64,000 bases of DNA from Streptomyces tauricus (GCF_014650955.1 NZ_BMVY01000004.1:298866-362865); one strand, 5' to 3'. Positions 37,332 to 47,208 are shown, counted from the first letter of the stretch. Numbers and translations are program-made. The notes: generated by a model from the letters alone, not told the origin.

Positions 37332-38381
37332 TTACCGCGTACTCACCGAGTCACTCACGGCGCTCCGCAGGGGCAGGGCTCGCTCGATGCGGTCCACGGC
37401 GGTGAACGCGCCGTACGCGATCAGCTCGACCAGGCAGTGATCCGTGTACGGCGGCTTCCTCCAGGCGGCCACGTCCTCGTCGGTGATCCGGTACGGGGCC
37501 AGCGCGGCCAGCAGCGCCAGCCGTGCCCCGGGCCGGTCCGCGCGGCCGGGCAGGGCGTCCCAGACCAACGGCTGATGCGTACCGTCCCAGATCGCGACCG
37601 TGTCCCGTACGAGGTGCTGGTCGGACTCGGTCAGCAGGGAGGAGCCCGCCATGGCCGCGGCCCGCAGCGCCGCGTAGGCGGGACCGACCGTCGTGCCGGC
37701 CGCCCAGGCCGGGCCGGGGCCCGCGTCGCCGTCGAGGAGGGCGAGGCTCGTGCCCGGGACGAGGCGCCGGCGCACGGTCTTCGCCACGGAACGGCCGACG
37801 AGGCTGCGGACCGTCCTGAACCGCTGGACGTTGCCCGGCAGGAGGTTCTCGGTCAGGAGGGCCGAGACGATCCGGTTGATGAAGTGGAAGGACAGGGCGG
37901 TGCCCACGTACGCGGCGGTGTGCCGGACGAAGAAGGGCAGCGGGGTGAGTTCCGGACTGCCCGGCACCCGGGTCGCCTCGCCCCAGGCGACCATGCGCGC
38001 CTGGACCTCCTTCTCCGGAGCCTTGCCGCGGGCCAGGCGCTCCGCGAGGGCGTGGTCGCCGGTGGCGTGCAGCAGGAGGGTGTGCGCGTCCACGCAGAAC
38101 GGGCACTTGTTCGCGCGGGACACCCCGAAGGCGGCCAGCTCCTTCCCGGTGCGGCTGCCCTCGCCCGCGAGCAGCGACTCCCGCATCAGCGCCCAGGCGG
38201 CGGCCATCAGTTCGGGCGAGGAGGACAGGACGACGAAGGTGGAGGCGTTCTCGACGCCGAAGTCCTCGGCGAGCTGCCGGTACACCTCGGCGGTGCGACC
38301 GGTGGCGGACCTGGGCGGCAGGGGCTCGGTGTGGCGGAAGGGCGCGGTCGTGAACGGCGCGGTCAGGAAGGCTGGAGTCAT
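37332..38381 (-). CDS. AhpD/carboxymuconolactone-decarboxylase-like protein
   Basis: ATG at 38379-38381; 349 residues. The first half contains the AhpD redox signature KCPFCVDAHT with Cys93, Cys96 and His100, in a helical CMD-type domain (about 30-150). The second half (about 220-340) repeats the helical topology (VWDALPGRADRPGARLALLA, YTDHCLVELIAYGAF) but lacks CxxC, so it looks like a fused, degenerate second domain. Probable peroxidase or disulfide reductase activity in oxidative stress; substrate unknown. It diverges from the histidine kinase gene (167 bp apart). Confidence 0.8.
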   Translation of the reverse strand: MTPAFLTAPFTTAPFRHTEPLPPRSATGRTAEVYRQLAEDFGVENASTFVVLSSSPELMAAAWALMRESLLAGEGSRTGKELAAFGVSRANKCPFCVDAHTLLLHATGDHALAERLARGKAPEKEVQARMVAWGEATRVPGSPELTPLPFFVRHTAAYVGTALSFHFINRIVSALLTENLLPGNVQRFRTVRSLVGRSVAKTVRRRLVPGTSLALLDGDAGPGPAWAAGTTVGPAYAALRAAAMAGSSLLTESDQHLVRDTVAIWDGTHQPLVWDALPGRADRPGARLALLAALAPYRITDEDVAAWRKPPYTDHCLVELIAYGAFTAVDRIERALPLRSAVSDSVSTR

Positions 38382-38548
38382 GGGGAGAACCCTGGCCCGC
38401 CGGGGTGCCCCCACGCGTCGTACGGCCGGAGGCAGTCGGGCGTGCGCCGACCCGACCGCCCGGGGCCTCCCCCTACTGCGGGGGGAGTAGTGCGGGAGTT
38501 GTCCACAGGGCTGACGCCGCTGTCCGTCCGGCGGTCTACGGTACGGAC

Positions 38549-39649
38549 ATGAGCGCGGACCAGGCCCTCCTCAAGCGGCTCGCCGACGCGGCACTCGCCG
38601 TCGTGATCGGCGCGATCACCGTGTCCGCGGCGGCCTTCGACCAGGACACCACGCCGCTCGACCACGCCCTGATCGTGGCCGGCTCACTCGCCCTGGCCGC
38701 GTACCGGAAAGCGCCCCGGGTGGTGCTCGCCGTGACCACGGCGGCCCTGAGCGCCTACGCGCTGCACGCCCAGCCGGGTCCGGTGGCCGCCCTCCCCGTG
38801 GTGGCCGCCGTCCACACCGCCGCGCAGGCGGGACACCGGGCCGTGGGCGCGGCCGCGGGTGCCGTGTTCCTCGGCGCGTATCTCGCGGCGGGCCCGGTCA
38901 CGCACGGCACCGTCGAACGGACCGCCCTGCTCGCGGGCTGGTTCCTGTGCGCCGTGGTCAGCGGCCTCGCGGGCCGCAACTGGCAGGCCTATCTCCGCCA
39001 GACCGAACAGCGCGCCCTGGAGGCCGAGCGCACCCGCGAGGAGGCGGCCCTGCGCCGCGCCGGGGAGGAACGCCTGCGCATAGCCAGGGAGTTGCACGAC
39101 TCCCTCACCCACAGCATCTCCATCGTCAAGCTCCAGGCGGGTGTCGCCGTGCATCTCGCGCGCAAGCGCGGCGAGGAGATATCCCCGGCCCTGCTCGCCA
39201 TCCAGGAGGCCGGCGGGGAGGCCATGCGCGAACTGCGCGCCACGCTGGACATCCTGCGCACCGACGAGCCGACCGGCACGCCCGCGCTGCTCGTGGAGCG
39301 GGCCCGCGCGGCCGGCCTCACCGTCGACCTGACCGTGACGGGCCGCGAGCGCCCGCTGGCGGCGACCGTGGACCGGGCCGCGTACCGCATCGTCCAGGAA
39401 GCCCTCACGAACGCCGCCAGACACGCGGGCCCCGCCAAGATCGCCGTGCAACTCGACTATGGAGAAGGTGAGTTGACGATACGCGTCGACGACGACGGAA
39501 CCGCCGAACCGTCCTGTCCGCCCGCCGAGGGCATCGGGCTCACCGGTATGCGCGAACGGGTCACGGCGCTCGGCGGCACCCTGCGCGCCGCCCCGCGTGA
39601 AGAGGGCGGCTTCTCGGTACGGGCCGGTCTGCCGCTGGAGCACGCGTGA
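38549..39649 (+). CDS. Sensor histidine kinase, NarL/DesK family
   Basis: 366 residues from ATG 38549. Four or five hydrophobic segments (about 10-140) form the sensor, with very little extracellular sequence, so a membrane or intramembrane signal is likely. A short coiled coil (about 145-175, TEQRALEAERTREEAAL) leads to the HisKA_3 domain with phospho-acceptor His183 (ELHDSLTH). The ATPase domain has the N box EALTNAARHA, DDDG and GIGLTGMRERV. The response regulator gene overlaps its stop by 4 bp, so they form one two-component system. Confidence 0.92.
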   Translation: MSADQALLKRLADAALAVVIGAITVSAAAFDQDTTPLDHALIVAGSLALAAYRKAPRVVLAVTTAALSAYALHAQPGPVAALPVVAAVHTAAQAGHRAVGAAAGAVFLGAYLAAGPVTHGTVERTALLAGWFLCAVVSGLAGRNWQAYLRQTEQRALEAERTREEAALRRAGEERLRIARELHDSLTHSISIVKLQAGVAVHLARKRGEEISPALLAIQEAGGEAMRELRATLDILRTDEPTGTPALLVERARAAGLTVDLTVTGRERPLAATVDRAAYRIVQEALTNAARHAGPAKIAVQLDYGEGELTIRVDDDGTAEPSCPPAEGIGLTGMRERVTALGGTLRAAPREEGGFSVRAGLPLEHA

Positions 39650-40314
39650 TCCGGGTCGCGCTCATCGACGACCAGGCGCTCATGCGGGCCGGGTTCCGGG
39701 CCCTCCTGGAGGCCGAGGAGAACATCGAGGTGGTCGGCGAGGCGGCCGACGGCGAGCAGGGCGTGGCGCTGGTGCGCGAACAGGTGCCGGACATCGCGCT
39801 CGTCGACGTCCAGATGCCGGTGATGACGGGCATCGAGGCGACCCGCCGCATCGCCGCCGACCCACGGCTGTCCGGTGTGCGGGTGGTGATGCTGACCAAC
39901 TACGGCCTCGACGAATACGTCTTCGAGGCGCTGCGGGCCGGGGCCAGCGGGTTCCTGCTCAAGGACACCGAGCCCGCCGACCTGCTCCAGGCCATCGAGG
40001 TCGTCACCCGCGGCGAGGCGCTGCTGTCGCCGTCCGTCACCCGCACGCTGATCGGCGAGTTCGTGTCCCGGCCGCCGGACCGGGCGAAGGCGCCCGGTCT
40101 CGAGTGCCTGACCCGCCGGGAGCGCGAGGTCACCGCGCTCGCCGCCCGCGGCCTCACCAACGAGGAGATCGCCGCCCACATGGTCATCAGTCCCTTCACC
40201 GCCAAGACCCACATCAGCCGCGCGATGACCAAGCTCGGCGCCCGCGACCGTGCCCAACTGGTGGTGTTCGCCTACGAGTCGGGGCTGGTCACGGCACGCG
40301 GTCAGGCGGAGTGA
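39646..40314 (+). CDS. LuxR/NarL-type response regulator
   Basis: GTG 39646 overlaps the kinase stop. The 222-residue protein has a receiver domain with acidic pocket IDDQ, phospho-acceptor Asp54 (LVDVQMPVMTG) and Lys in FLLKDTEP, and a C-terminal LuxR HTH (about 155-210, LTRREREVTALAARGLTNEE, HISRAMTKLGARDRAQL). It is the transcriptional output of the preceding kinase. The target genes cannot be told; the lipoprotein gene downstream and the AhpD-like gene upstream are the nearest candidates. Confidence 0.93.
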   Translation: MIRVALIDDQALMRAGFRALLEAEENIEVVGEAADGEQGVALVREQVPDIALVDVQMPVMTGIEATRRIAADPRLSGVRVVMLTNYGLDEYVFEALRAGASGFLLKDTEPADLLQAIEVVTRGEALLSPSVTRTLIGEFVSRPPDRAKAPGLECLTRREREVTALAARGLTNEEIAAHMVISPFTAKTHISRAMTKLGARDRAQLVVFAYESGLVTARGQAE

Positions 40315-40349
40315 GGGCTTCCGCCGGGCGCCCGTGTGATGATCGGCGG

Positions 40350-41084
40350 GTGATCGCGATACGTCCGAGGCCGAAGCCGAGCCCGAGGTCGAGCCGGAGC
40401 CGGAGCCGGAGCCCGAGGGTCCTCCGCAGGGCCGCCCTCGTCTGCCTGCTGGTGCTGACGCCGGTGCTGGGGGCGAGCGGGTGCGGGCTCTCCGCCGAAC
40501 TGGACCGGGAGAGCAACCCCGAACGCACACCCAAGCCGTCGCCGTCCCTGGCAGCGGTTCCGCCCACGCCCGCGCCCGCACTCACGCCCGCGCCCGCGGC
40601 TTCGCGCTCGTCCCCGCTCTCGCTCCCCGAGCCGTCGTCGACCGTTCTCGATCAGCAGGCAGAGAGCTGTCCCAAGTCGGGTCTGCGTTTCGCGGCCGAT
40701 CAGGGCGACGCGGCGATGGGACTGCGCGCGATGGGCCTCGACGTCACCAACTGCGGTGACGAGCCGTACAAGTTGAACGGCTATCCGGCCGTCACCGTCC
40801 TGGACGCGTCGGGCGACCCGTTCCCCGGCGTGCGGACCGTCGAGGGCACGGACCAGGTGTCCATGGCGCCGGAGGACCCCGGCCCCCGGCCCATCACGCT
40901 CGCCCCCGGCGAGAGCGCGCACGCGGCCCTGTACTGGCGGATGAACAACACGAGCGGCGTGTATCTCCGGGTCGCCCCGAAGAAGGGCGACGACACCGTG
41001 ACCGTAAAGCCGCCGTATCCGCTCGACATCGGTCCGGAGAACATCCTGGGAACGACGGCCTGGCAGCCCGCGCCGGCCCGCTAG
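40350..41084 (+). CDS. Putative lipoprotein with DUF4232-like domain
   Basis: GTG 40350, 244 residues. An unusual N terminus of Arg/Ser/Pro repeats (RPRPKPSPRSSRSRSRSPR) precedes the hydrophobic segment LRRAALVCLLVLTPVLGASG and the lipobox Cys45. A Pro/Ala-rich tether (about 55-100) leads to a beta-sandwich-like C-terminal domain with paired cysteines (ESCPKSG, TNCGDEP), GYPAVTVLD and LAPGESAHAALYWR as in DUF4232. It is probably tethered to the outer face of the membrane. The basic N region is longer than in normal signals, so a later start is possible. Function unknown. Confidence 0.75.
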   Translation: MIAIRPRPKPSPRSSRSRSRSPRVLRRAALVCLLVLTPVLGASGCGLSAELDRESNPERTPKPSPSLAAVPPTPAPALTPAPAASRSSPLSLPEPSSTVLDQQAESCPKSGLRFAADQGDAAMGLRAMGLDVTNCGDEPYKLNGYPAVTVLDASGDPFPGVRTVEGTDQVSMAPEDPGPRPITLAPGESAHAALYWRMNNTSGVYLRVAPKKGDDTVTVKPPYPLDIGPENILGTTAWQPAPAR

Positions 41085-41139
41085 CGGCGGGCCTGCGTAC
41101 CATCGCCGGACGCCCCGGCCCCGCAGTGAGGAGTTCCCC

Positions 41140-43041
41140 GTGTTCACGACCCGCCCCACGCTCCAGGGCACCTTCGGAATGGTGTCCTCCACGCACTGGC
41201 TCGCCTCGCAGTCGGCGATGGCCGTGCTGGAGGACGGCGGCAACGCGTACGACGCCGCCGTCGCCGCGGGTTTCGTGCTGCACGTCGTCGAGCCGCACCT
41301 CAACGGGCCCGCCGGCGAGGTCCCGATCATCCTCGCCCCGGCGGGCGGCGAGGTACGGGTCCTGTGCGGTCAGGGCGTGGCACCGGCCGGGGCCACCGTC
41401 GCCCACTACCGCGGACTGGGTCTGGAACTCGTGCCCGGCACCGGACCCCTCGCGGCGGCCGTACCGGGCGCCTTCGACGCGTGGATGCTGCTCCTGCGCG
41501 ACCACGGCACGAAATCCCTCGCGGACGTCCTGAAGTACGCCATCGGGTACGCGCAGGACGGGCACGCGCCCGTGGAACGCGTCGGGCAGACCGTGGAGAC
41601 CGTACGGGAGCTCTTCGAGACCGAGTGGACGTCGTCCGCCGAGGTGTATCTGCCGGGCGGCGAACCCCCGCGGCCGGGCGAGCTGTTCCGCAACCCTGCG
41701 CTGGCGGCGACCTGGAAGCGGCTGATCGCGGAGTCCGCCGGGGACGGGGCCGTTCAGGAGGGCGACCGCCGGGTCGCGCAGATCGAGGCCGCGCGGCGGA
41801 TCTGGCGCGAGGGCTTCATCGCCGAGGCGCTGGTGCGGCAGGCGGCCCGGCCCACGCGGGACACCAGCGGCGAACGCCACTCGGGCACGCTCACGGCGGC
41901 CGACCTGGCCTCCTGGTCCGCGTCCTACGAGGCTCCGGCCACCTACGACTGGCGGGGCTGGACCCTGTGCAAGGCGGGGCCCTGGAGCCAGGGGCCGGTG
42001 TTCCTCCAGCAGTTGGCCCTGCTGCCGCCCGAGCTGCCCCGGTACGGCTCCGCCGCGTACACGCACCTGCTGATCGAGGGCTGCAAGCTCGCGATGGCCG
42101 ACCGGGAGGCCTGGTACGGGGACGCGGGCGAGGTGCCTGCGGCGGAGCTGCTGCCGGAGCTGCTGTCGCCGCGGTACAACGCCGGGCGGCGGGCGCTGAT
42201 CGGGGAGAAGGCCTCGTACGAGCTGCGGCCGGGGAGCCCCGGCGGCCGTACCCCGCTGCTCAGCGGGCACGCGCGCGTGGTGGCCTCCGGAGAGGGCGGG
42301 TTCGACGCGCTCGCCGCGCCGGGCGCGGGAGAGCCGACCGTGGCGCGAGGAGCCGAAGGGGCGGGCGAACCGACCGTGGCCGAGCCGCCGACGTCTCCCG
42401 TGCCCGGCGAGCCGGACGTCTCGGCGGACGGGGGCACCCGGGGCGACACCTGCCACCTCGACATCGTCGACCGCTGGGGCAACATGGTCGCGGCCACGCC
42501 CAGCGGCGGCTGGCTGCAGTCCAACCCGGTCGTGCCCGAGCTGGGCTTCCCGCTCGGCTCCCGGCTCCAGATGGCCTGGCTGGACGAGGGACTGCCCAAC
42601 TCCCTGACCCCGGGCCGCCGTCCGCGGACGACGCTCACGCCGTCGCTCGCGCTGCGGGACGGTGTCCCCGTCATGGCCTTCGGAACGCCCGGCGGCGACC
42701 AGCAGGACCAGTGGCAGCTGCACTTCTTCCTGGCCGTCGCCCTGCGCGCGGAGGTGCGTGGCGGCCTGGACCTCCAGGGCGCGATCGACGCCCCGAACTG
42801 GCACAACGACAGCTTCCCCGGCTCCTTCTACCCGCGCGGGATGCGGCCCGGCAGCGTGACCGTCGAGTCCCGCACCGACCCCGACGTCGTCGAGGAGCTG
42901 CGGCGCCGGGGCCACGACGTCGAGGTCGGCGACGCCTGGTCCGAGGGGCGGCTGTGCGCGGTCGCCCGGGATCCGCGCACCGGGATCCTGTCGGCGGCGG
43001 CGAACCCGCGCGGGATGCAGGGGTACGCGGTCGGCCGCTGA
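41140..43041 (+). CDS. Gamma-glutamyltransferase-family protein, cytoplasmic, TCH nucleophile motif
   Basis: GTG 41140 with GTGAGGAG upstream; 633 residues and no signal peptide. The fold is that of Ntn hydrolases: GGNAYDAAVAAGFVLHVVEP, GPWSQGPVFLQQLALLP, and the cleavage/nucleophile site GDTCHLDIVDRWGN with Thr437, where GGTs normally have TTH. The glycine-rich catalytic loop TPGGDQQDQWQLHFF also fits the wider family that includes oxamate amidohydrolase (HpxW). An acidic insertion (about 385-430, GAGEPTVA repeated) lies just before the nucleophile. It therefore may hydrolyse a small amide rather than glutathione. Confidence 0.82.
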   Translation: MFTTRPTLQGTFGMVSSTHWLASQSAMAVLEDGGNAYDAAVAAGFVLHVVEPHLNGPAGEVPIILAPAGGEVRVLCGQGVAPAGATVAHYRGLGLELVPGTGPLAAAVPGAFDAWMLLLRDHGTKSLADVLKYAIGYAQDGHAPVERVGQTVETVRELFETEWTSSAEVYLPGGEPPRPGELFRNPALAATWKRLIAESAGDGAVQEGDRRVAQIEAARRIWREGFIAEALVRQAARPTRDTSGERHSGTLTAADLASWSASYEAPATYDWRGWTLCKAGPWSQGPVFLQQLALLPPELPRYGSAAYTHLLIEGCKLAMADREAWYGDAGEVPAAELLPELLSPRYNAGRRALIGEKASYELRPGSPGGRTPLLSGHARVVASGEGGFDALAAPGAGEPTVARGAEGAGEPTVAEPPTSPVPGEPDVSADGGTRGDTCHLDIVDRWGNMVAATPSGGWLQSNPVVPELGFPLGSRLQMAWLDEGLPNSLTPGRRPRTTLTPSLALRDGVPVMAFGTPGGDQQDQWQLHFFLAVALRAEVRGGLDLQGAIDAPNWHNDSFPGSFYPRGMRPGSVTVESRTDPDVVEELRRRGHDVEVGDAWSEGRLCAVARDPRTGILSAAANPRGMQGYAVGR

Positions 43042-43162
43042 GAGGACTCGGCCGCCGGGCACCCCCGCAGCCGCCGGCCGCGGAGCACGTTGTTCATGCC
43101 GATTCCACCCGTGATGCACCCACCGGGTGGGGATTGTCAGTGGCGCATGCTCTCATGGAGAC

Positions 43163-44008
43163 ATGATCGAACACATGGAAACCATCGACGAGTTTCTCGC
43201 ACACCGCACCGCCGACGTCGAACGGGCCGTCCGCGAGGCGGCCGCCACCGAGATCATGCCGCGCTTCCGGCAGCTCGCGGCGCACGAGATAGACGAGAAG
43301 AGCGGCCCGCACGACCTGGTCACGGACGCCGACCGCAAGGCCGAGGAATACCTCACCGAGGTGCTCGGCAAGCTGCTGCCCGGCTCGGTCGTCGTCGGCG
43401 AGGAAGCGGTCCACGCCAATCCGGCGAGCTACGAGGCGCTGCAGGGCGACGTGCCGGTCTGGATCGTCGACCCGGTCGACGGCACCCGCCAGTTCGTCCA
43501 CGGCGACCCCGGCTTCTGCACGCTGGTCGCGCTCGCCCAGCGCGGAGTCGTGCTGGCGTCCTGGACGTACGCCCCGGTCCGCGACCAACTCGCCACGGCC
43601 GTACGGGGCAGGGGCGCCCTGCTGGACGGCGCACCCCTCCTGGCGGGCGCGCCGGACCTCGGCCGCGCCCTCGAAGTCGCCACCTCGCACCCGGACTACA
43701 CGACGGACGACCAGAAGCGGGCACTCCTGGGCCTGCGCACGGAGGGCGTGAACCCGCGCCCCTGCGGCTCCGCCGGTCTGGAGTACCTCGCCGTCGCCCG
43801 TGGCGAGTTGGACGCCGTCGCCTTCAGCTGGGAGGCCGCCTGGGACCACGCGGCGGGGCTCCTGCTCGTAGAGGAGGCGGGCGGCGCGCATCTGACACTC
43901 GCGGGGGAGCCGTTCCGTATCACCGGCGGCAACACGCTCCCCTTCACGGCGGCGCGGGACGCGGCCACGGCCCGCCGGGTGCTGGGACTGCTGTCGGGCG
44001 GCGCCTGA
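43163..44008 (+). CDS. Inositol-monophosphatase-family phosphatase
   Basis: ATG 43163 (GGAG very close upstream) or ATG 43175; 281 residues. Metal-binding and catalytic motifs are complete: VTDADRKAE, GEEAV, WIVDPVDGTRQFVHG and the C-terminal WEAAWDHAAGLLLVEEAGG. The family removes phosphate from inositol phosphate, histidinol phosphate, fructose-bisphosphate or PAP. Substrate not assignable from the motifs. It stands alone between the GGT-like and FAD-oxidoreductase genes, same direction. Confidence 0.9.
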   Translation: MIEHMETIDEFLAHRTADVERAVREAAATEIMPRFRQLAAHEIDEKSGPHDLVTDADRKAEEYLTEVLGKLLPGSVVVGEEAVHANPASYEALQGDVPVWIVDPVDGTRQFVHGDPGFCTLVALAQRGVVLASWTYAPVRDQLATAVRGRGALLDGAPLLAGAPDLGRALEVATSHPDYTTDDQKRALLGLRTEGVNPRPCGSAGLEYLAVARGELDAVAFSWEAAWDHAAGLLLVEEAGGAHLTLAGEPFRITGGNTLPFTAARDAATARRVLGLLSGGA

Positions 44009-44121
44009 GCGGGGCCGGGTGAGGAGCCGGTGACGAGCCGGCGAGGGGCTGGGACGGGGGCTGTCGAAGGCCCGGCATATCCTGACCCTCAGTGGCCATC
44101 GGCTGACAAAGGAGTCCGAAG

Positions 44122-45540
44122 GTGCCGTCGATGCTCGATGCCGTCGTGGTGGGTGCAGGGCCGAACGGACTGACGGCTGCCGTGGAGCTGGCCCGCCGCG
44201 GCTTCTCCGTGGCCGTCTTCGAGGCGCGCGACACCGTCGGGGGAGGTGCCCGCACCGAGGAGCTGACCCTGCCCGGCTTCCGGCACGACCCGTGCTCGGC
44301 CGCGCACCCCCTGGGCGTCAACTCACCCGCCTTCCGCGCGATGCCCCTGGACCGGTACGGACTGGAGTGGCTGCAGCCCGAACTGCCCATGGCACACCCC
44401 TTCCTGGACGGCACGGCGGCCGTGCTGTCCCGGTCGGTGGCGGAGACGGCCGCCTCGTTCGGACCGCGTGACGCGGGCACGTACCGCAGGCTCGTGGAGC
44501 CCTTCACCCACCGATGGGACACCCTCGTACAGGACTTCATGTCCCTGCCGCTCAGCGCGCTGCCCCGGGACCCGGTCACGCTCGCGCGCTTCGGTCTGGT
44601 CGGGCTGCCGCCGTCGACCTGGCTGATGCGCCGGTTCCGTGACGAGCGGGCCAAGGCGCTGTTCGCGGGGCTCGTCGCCCATGTCATGTCGCCGCTGGGC
44701 GGGCCCGCCACCGGCGCCGTCGGTCTCGTCTTCGCGCTGGCCGCGCACGCCAGGGGCTGGCCCGTCGCCCGTGGCGGCTCGCAGTCGATCTCCGACGCGC
44801 TGACCGCGTACCTCAAGGACCTGGGCGGCACCGTCCACACGGACTACGAGGTCAAGCGCCTCGACGACCTGCCGCCCGCGCGCGCGTACGTCTTCGACAC
44901 CTCGCCCACCGCGCTGAGCCGGATCGCGGGCTTCGGCCGCTACTACGAGCGCTACCGGTACGGGGCGGGCGTCTTCAAGATCGACTACGCGCTCGACGGA
45001 CCGGTGCCGTGGACCGCGAAGGAGGCCCGCACGGCCGGCACGGTGCAGGTCGGGGCGGACCGCAAGGAGATCGGGACCGCCCTGCGCGCGGCCTCCCGGG
45101 AGGGGCGGGCCCCCGACGCGCCGTTCCTGATCACCGTGCAGCCCAGCGTCGTCGACCCGTCCCGTGCACCGGCCGGAAAGCAGGTCTTCTGGGCCTACGC
45201 GCATGTGCCGAGCGGCTGGACCGGAGACCTCACCGACACGATCGAGCGCCAGCTGGAGCGGTTCGCGCCCGGCTTCCGCGACCGCGTCCTCGCCCGTGCC
45301 ACGGCGGGCCCGCCCGAACTCGCCGCCCGCAACGCCAACTACGTGGGCGGCGACATCGGCTGCGGCGCGGCCTCCGGCCTGCAGTTGCTGCTGCGCCCCA
45401 AGCTGACGGCGTTCCCGTACACCACGCCGCACCCGGCGGTGTTCATCTGCTCCTCGGCGACTCCGCCGGGCCCCGGGGTGCACGGCATGTCGGGGCACAA
45501 CGCGGCGAAGGCCGTATGGAAGAGGTTGCGCCAGGCATGA
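44122..45540 (+). CDS. FAD-dependent oxidoreductase (phytoene-desaturase/amine-oxidase-like)
   Basis: GTG 44122 has AAAGGAGTCC nine bases upstream; 472 residues. The dinucleotide-binding motif [20 protein letters not shown] with the following Glu (FEAR) lies at the N terminus, and the C-terminal FAD motif appears as [17 protein letters not shown]. The middle resembles NAD(P)/FAD-dependent desaturases/isomerases (CrtI-like, PYROXD2-like). No carotenoid genes are nearby, so the substrate is unknown. Translation is coupled to the macrodomain gene. Confidence 0.87.
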   Translation: MPSMLDAVVVGAGPNGLTAAVELARRGFSVAVFEARDTVGGGARTEELTLPGFRHDPCSAAHPLGVNSPAFRAMPLDRYGLEWLQPELPMAHPFLDGTAAVLSRSVAETAASFGPRDAGTYRRLVEPFTHRWDTLVQDFMSLPLSALPRDPVTLARFGLVGLPPSTWLMRRFRDERAKALFAGLVAHVMSPLGGPATGAVGLVFALAAHARGWPVARGGSQSISDALTAYLKDLGGTVHTDYEVKRLDDLPPARAYVFDTSPTALSRIAGFGRYYERYRYGAGVFKIDYALDGPVPWTAKEARTAGTVQVGADRKEIGTALRAASREGRAPDAPFLITVQPSVVDPSRAPAGKQVFWAYAHVPSGWTGDLTDTIERQLERFAPGFRDRVLARATAGPPELAARNANYVGGDIGCGAASGLQLLLRPKLTAFPYTTPHPAVFICSSATPPGPGVHGMSGHNAAKAVWKRLRQA

Positions 45541-46046
45541 CCCGTATCGAACTCGTCCGGGGCGACATCACCCAGCAGAGCGTGGACGCCATCGTGAACG
45601 CCGCGAACTCCTCCCTGCTGGGCGGCGGAGGCGTCGACGGCGCGATCCACCGGCGCGGCGGCCCCGAGATCCTCGACGAATGCCGAAAGCTGCGCGCCTC
45701 CCACTACGGCAAGGGTTTGCGCACCGGCCAGGCCGTCGCCACCACCGCCGGCAGGCTGGACGCGCGATGGGTGATCCACACGGTCGGACCGGTGTACAGC
45801 GGCAGCGAGGACCGGTCCGACCTGCTGATCTCCTGCTACCGGGAATCCCTGCGGGTCGCCGACGAACTGGGCGCGCGCACGGTCGCCTTCCCGGCCGTCT
45901 CCGCGGGCATCTACGGCTGGCCGATGGAGGACGCCGCGCGTGTCGCGGTGGAGACGGTGCGGGCGACGGAGACGGAGGCCGAGGAGGTCAGGTTCGTCCT
46001 CCTCGACGAGGGGGCCTACGCGGTGTTCGCCGCGCAGCTCCGTTGA
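45537..46046 (+). CDS. Macrodomain protein, O-acetyl-ADP-ribose deacetylase type
   Basis: ATG 45537 overlaps the oxidoreductase stop (ATGA). The 169-residue protein is a single macrodomain of the YmdB/MacroD class: [20 protein letters not shown] with the catalytic-type Asn/Asp, [16 protein letters not shown], and [18 protein letters not shown]. Such enzymes hydrolyse O-acetyl-ADP-ribose and reverse mono-ADP-ribosylation. Coupling to an FAD/NAD enzyme may be coincidental. Confidence 0.93.
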   Translation: MTRIELVRGDITQQSVDAIVNAANSSLLGGGGVDGAIHRRGGPEILDECRKLRASHYGKGLRTGQAVATTAGRLDARWVIHTVGPVYSGSEDRSDLLISCYRESLRVADELGARTVAFPAVSAGIYGWPMEDAARVAVETVRATETEAEEVRFVLLDEGAYAVFAAQLR

Positions 46047-46074
46047 CGGCGCCGTGACTGCCCGTTCGGGCCGG

Positions 46075-47208
46075 TCAGAGCGGGTTCACGCGGTACATGG
46101 GGAAGTACGATCCGATCCTGCCGTTCGCGTAGTCGTCGGCCAGCTCCGGCACCCGGTCGAAGTTGTAGACGACGTCCGACCCCTTCGGAGCCACCCAGCC
46201 CTCGGCCTCCATGAAGTCCCGGATGCCCCGTGAGTCGGGCAGCCGCCACACATGCGTGTTCACATGCAGGTGCCGGCTGATCGACTCGGCTCCCCGCAGA
46301 TGCGACACGCGCATTCCCGCCTTCCAGCCGCACGTGGTGACGACCCCCTCGCGGGCCAGGGCCGTCAGGGTGATGTCGTACAGGGGCTCGCCGATGTTGT
46401 CCACGAAGATCGCCGCCCCGTGGCCGTCGCTGAGGTCGTTGACGAGGGTCAGGAAGGCCTCGGCCGACTTCCGGCGCCGCTGGGACCGGTCCCGGTCCGT
46501 CCGTTCCCGCCGGGTGGGCAGCGAGAGGTCGGGGAACTGGCGGCGGTCCACCGCGGTGATCCCGTTCTCCCGCAGGAAGGCGACACGTTCGTCCGAGCCC
46601 GCCGTCATCGCCACCCGGAACCCGGCCCGTTGGGCCAGCTTCAGCTCGGCGAAGGCCACGCCGCCGCCCCACCCGAACACCAGGTGGTTCGCCGGATCGT
46701 CGTCGGCGACCTGTGTCCGCCAGCACCCGTACGCCTTCTGCCAGTTGTCCCACGCGGTGAAGTACCGCCCGTACGTGGTCCACTGGGGCAGTGAGTACGC
46801 CGTGCCGTCCGGGACCGGCAGGAGCAGCCGCGCGTCCAGCTTCGTCCGCTTCGTCAGCAGGCCGATGGTGCCGGGGGCGTCGTAGGCGTAGGCGAGTTCG
46901 GCGTAGCCGAAGCGGTCGATCTTGCCGAACGGCAGGAGCAGGCACAGGTCCCCTTCCCGGACCCGGACGTCCCGGCTGCCCGCGTTCACCTTGAGCACGC
47001 GGACCACACCCAGGTTGCCGAGGACCACCGCGTCCTCGCCGCGGCTGCTGCACACGTCGATGGGTGAACGGGTCAGCGCGTGGTCCATGTTGGCCTCCCA
47101 GGAGCCGAGGATCGGCTCCACCAGCGCCTCACCCTCCTCCAGCGGGCCGAAGGTGAACCGATCGCGTCGCAGCGCGCCACCGGGGCTGCCGTCGTGCGGG
47201 CCGGTCAT
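46075..47208 (-). CDS. Medium-chain dehydrogenase/reductase, divergent crotonyl-CoA-reductase-like
   Basis: The product (377 residues from ATG 47208) is an MDR-superfamily reductase: a GroES-like N half (GNLGVVRVLKVNAGSRDVRVREGD), YGRYFTAWDNW, a nucleotide-binding segment HLVFGWGGGVAFAELKLAQRAG and the C-terminal YRVNPL. Spacing and the region ADDYANGRIGS recall crotonyl-CoA carboxylase/reductases, but identity is clearly low and CO2-binding residues could not be verified. The start is uncertain: a perfect AGGAGG lies at 47253-47258 and the only in-frame codon at the right distance is ATC 47247. It is the last gene of the leftward acyl-forming operon. Confidence 0.75.
   Translation of the reverse strand: MTGPHDGSPGGALRRDRFTFGPLEEGEALVEPILGSWEANMDHALTRSPIDVCSSRGEDAVVLGNLGVVRVLKVNAGSRDVRVREGDLCLLLPFGKIDRFGYAELAYAYDAPGTIGLLTKRTKLDARLLLPVPDGTAYSLPQWTTYGRYFTAWDNWQKAYGCWRTQVADDDPANHLVFGWGGGVAFAELKLAQRAGFRVAMTAGSDERVAFLRENGITAVDRRQFPDLSLPTRRERTDRDRSQRRRKSAEAFLTLVNDLSDGHGAAIFVDNIGEPLYDITLTALAREGVVTTCGWKAGMRVSHLRGAESISRHLHVNTHVWRLPDSRGIRDFMEAEGWVAPKGSDVVYNFDRVPELADDYANGRIGSYFPMYRVNPL

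Noticed and set aside
38466..38490. CTCCCCC/GGGGGAG inverted repeat between the AhpD-like and histidine kinase genes
   Set aside because: Low-complexity C/G runs pair easily in this DNA; without conservation there is no basis to call an operator.
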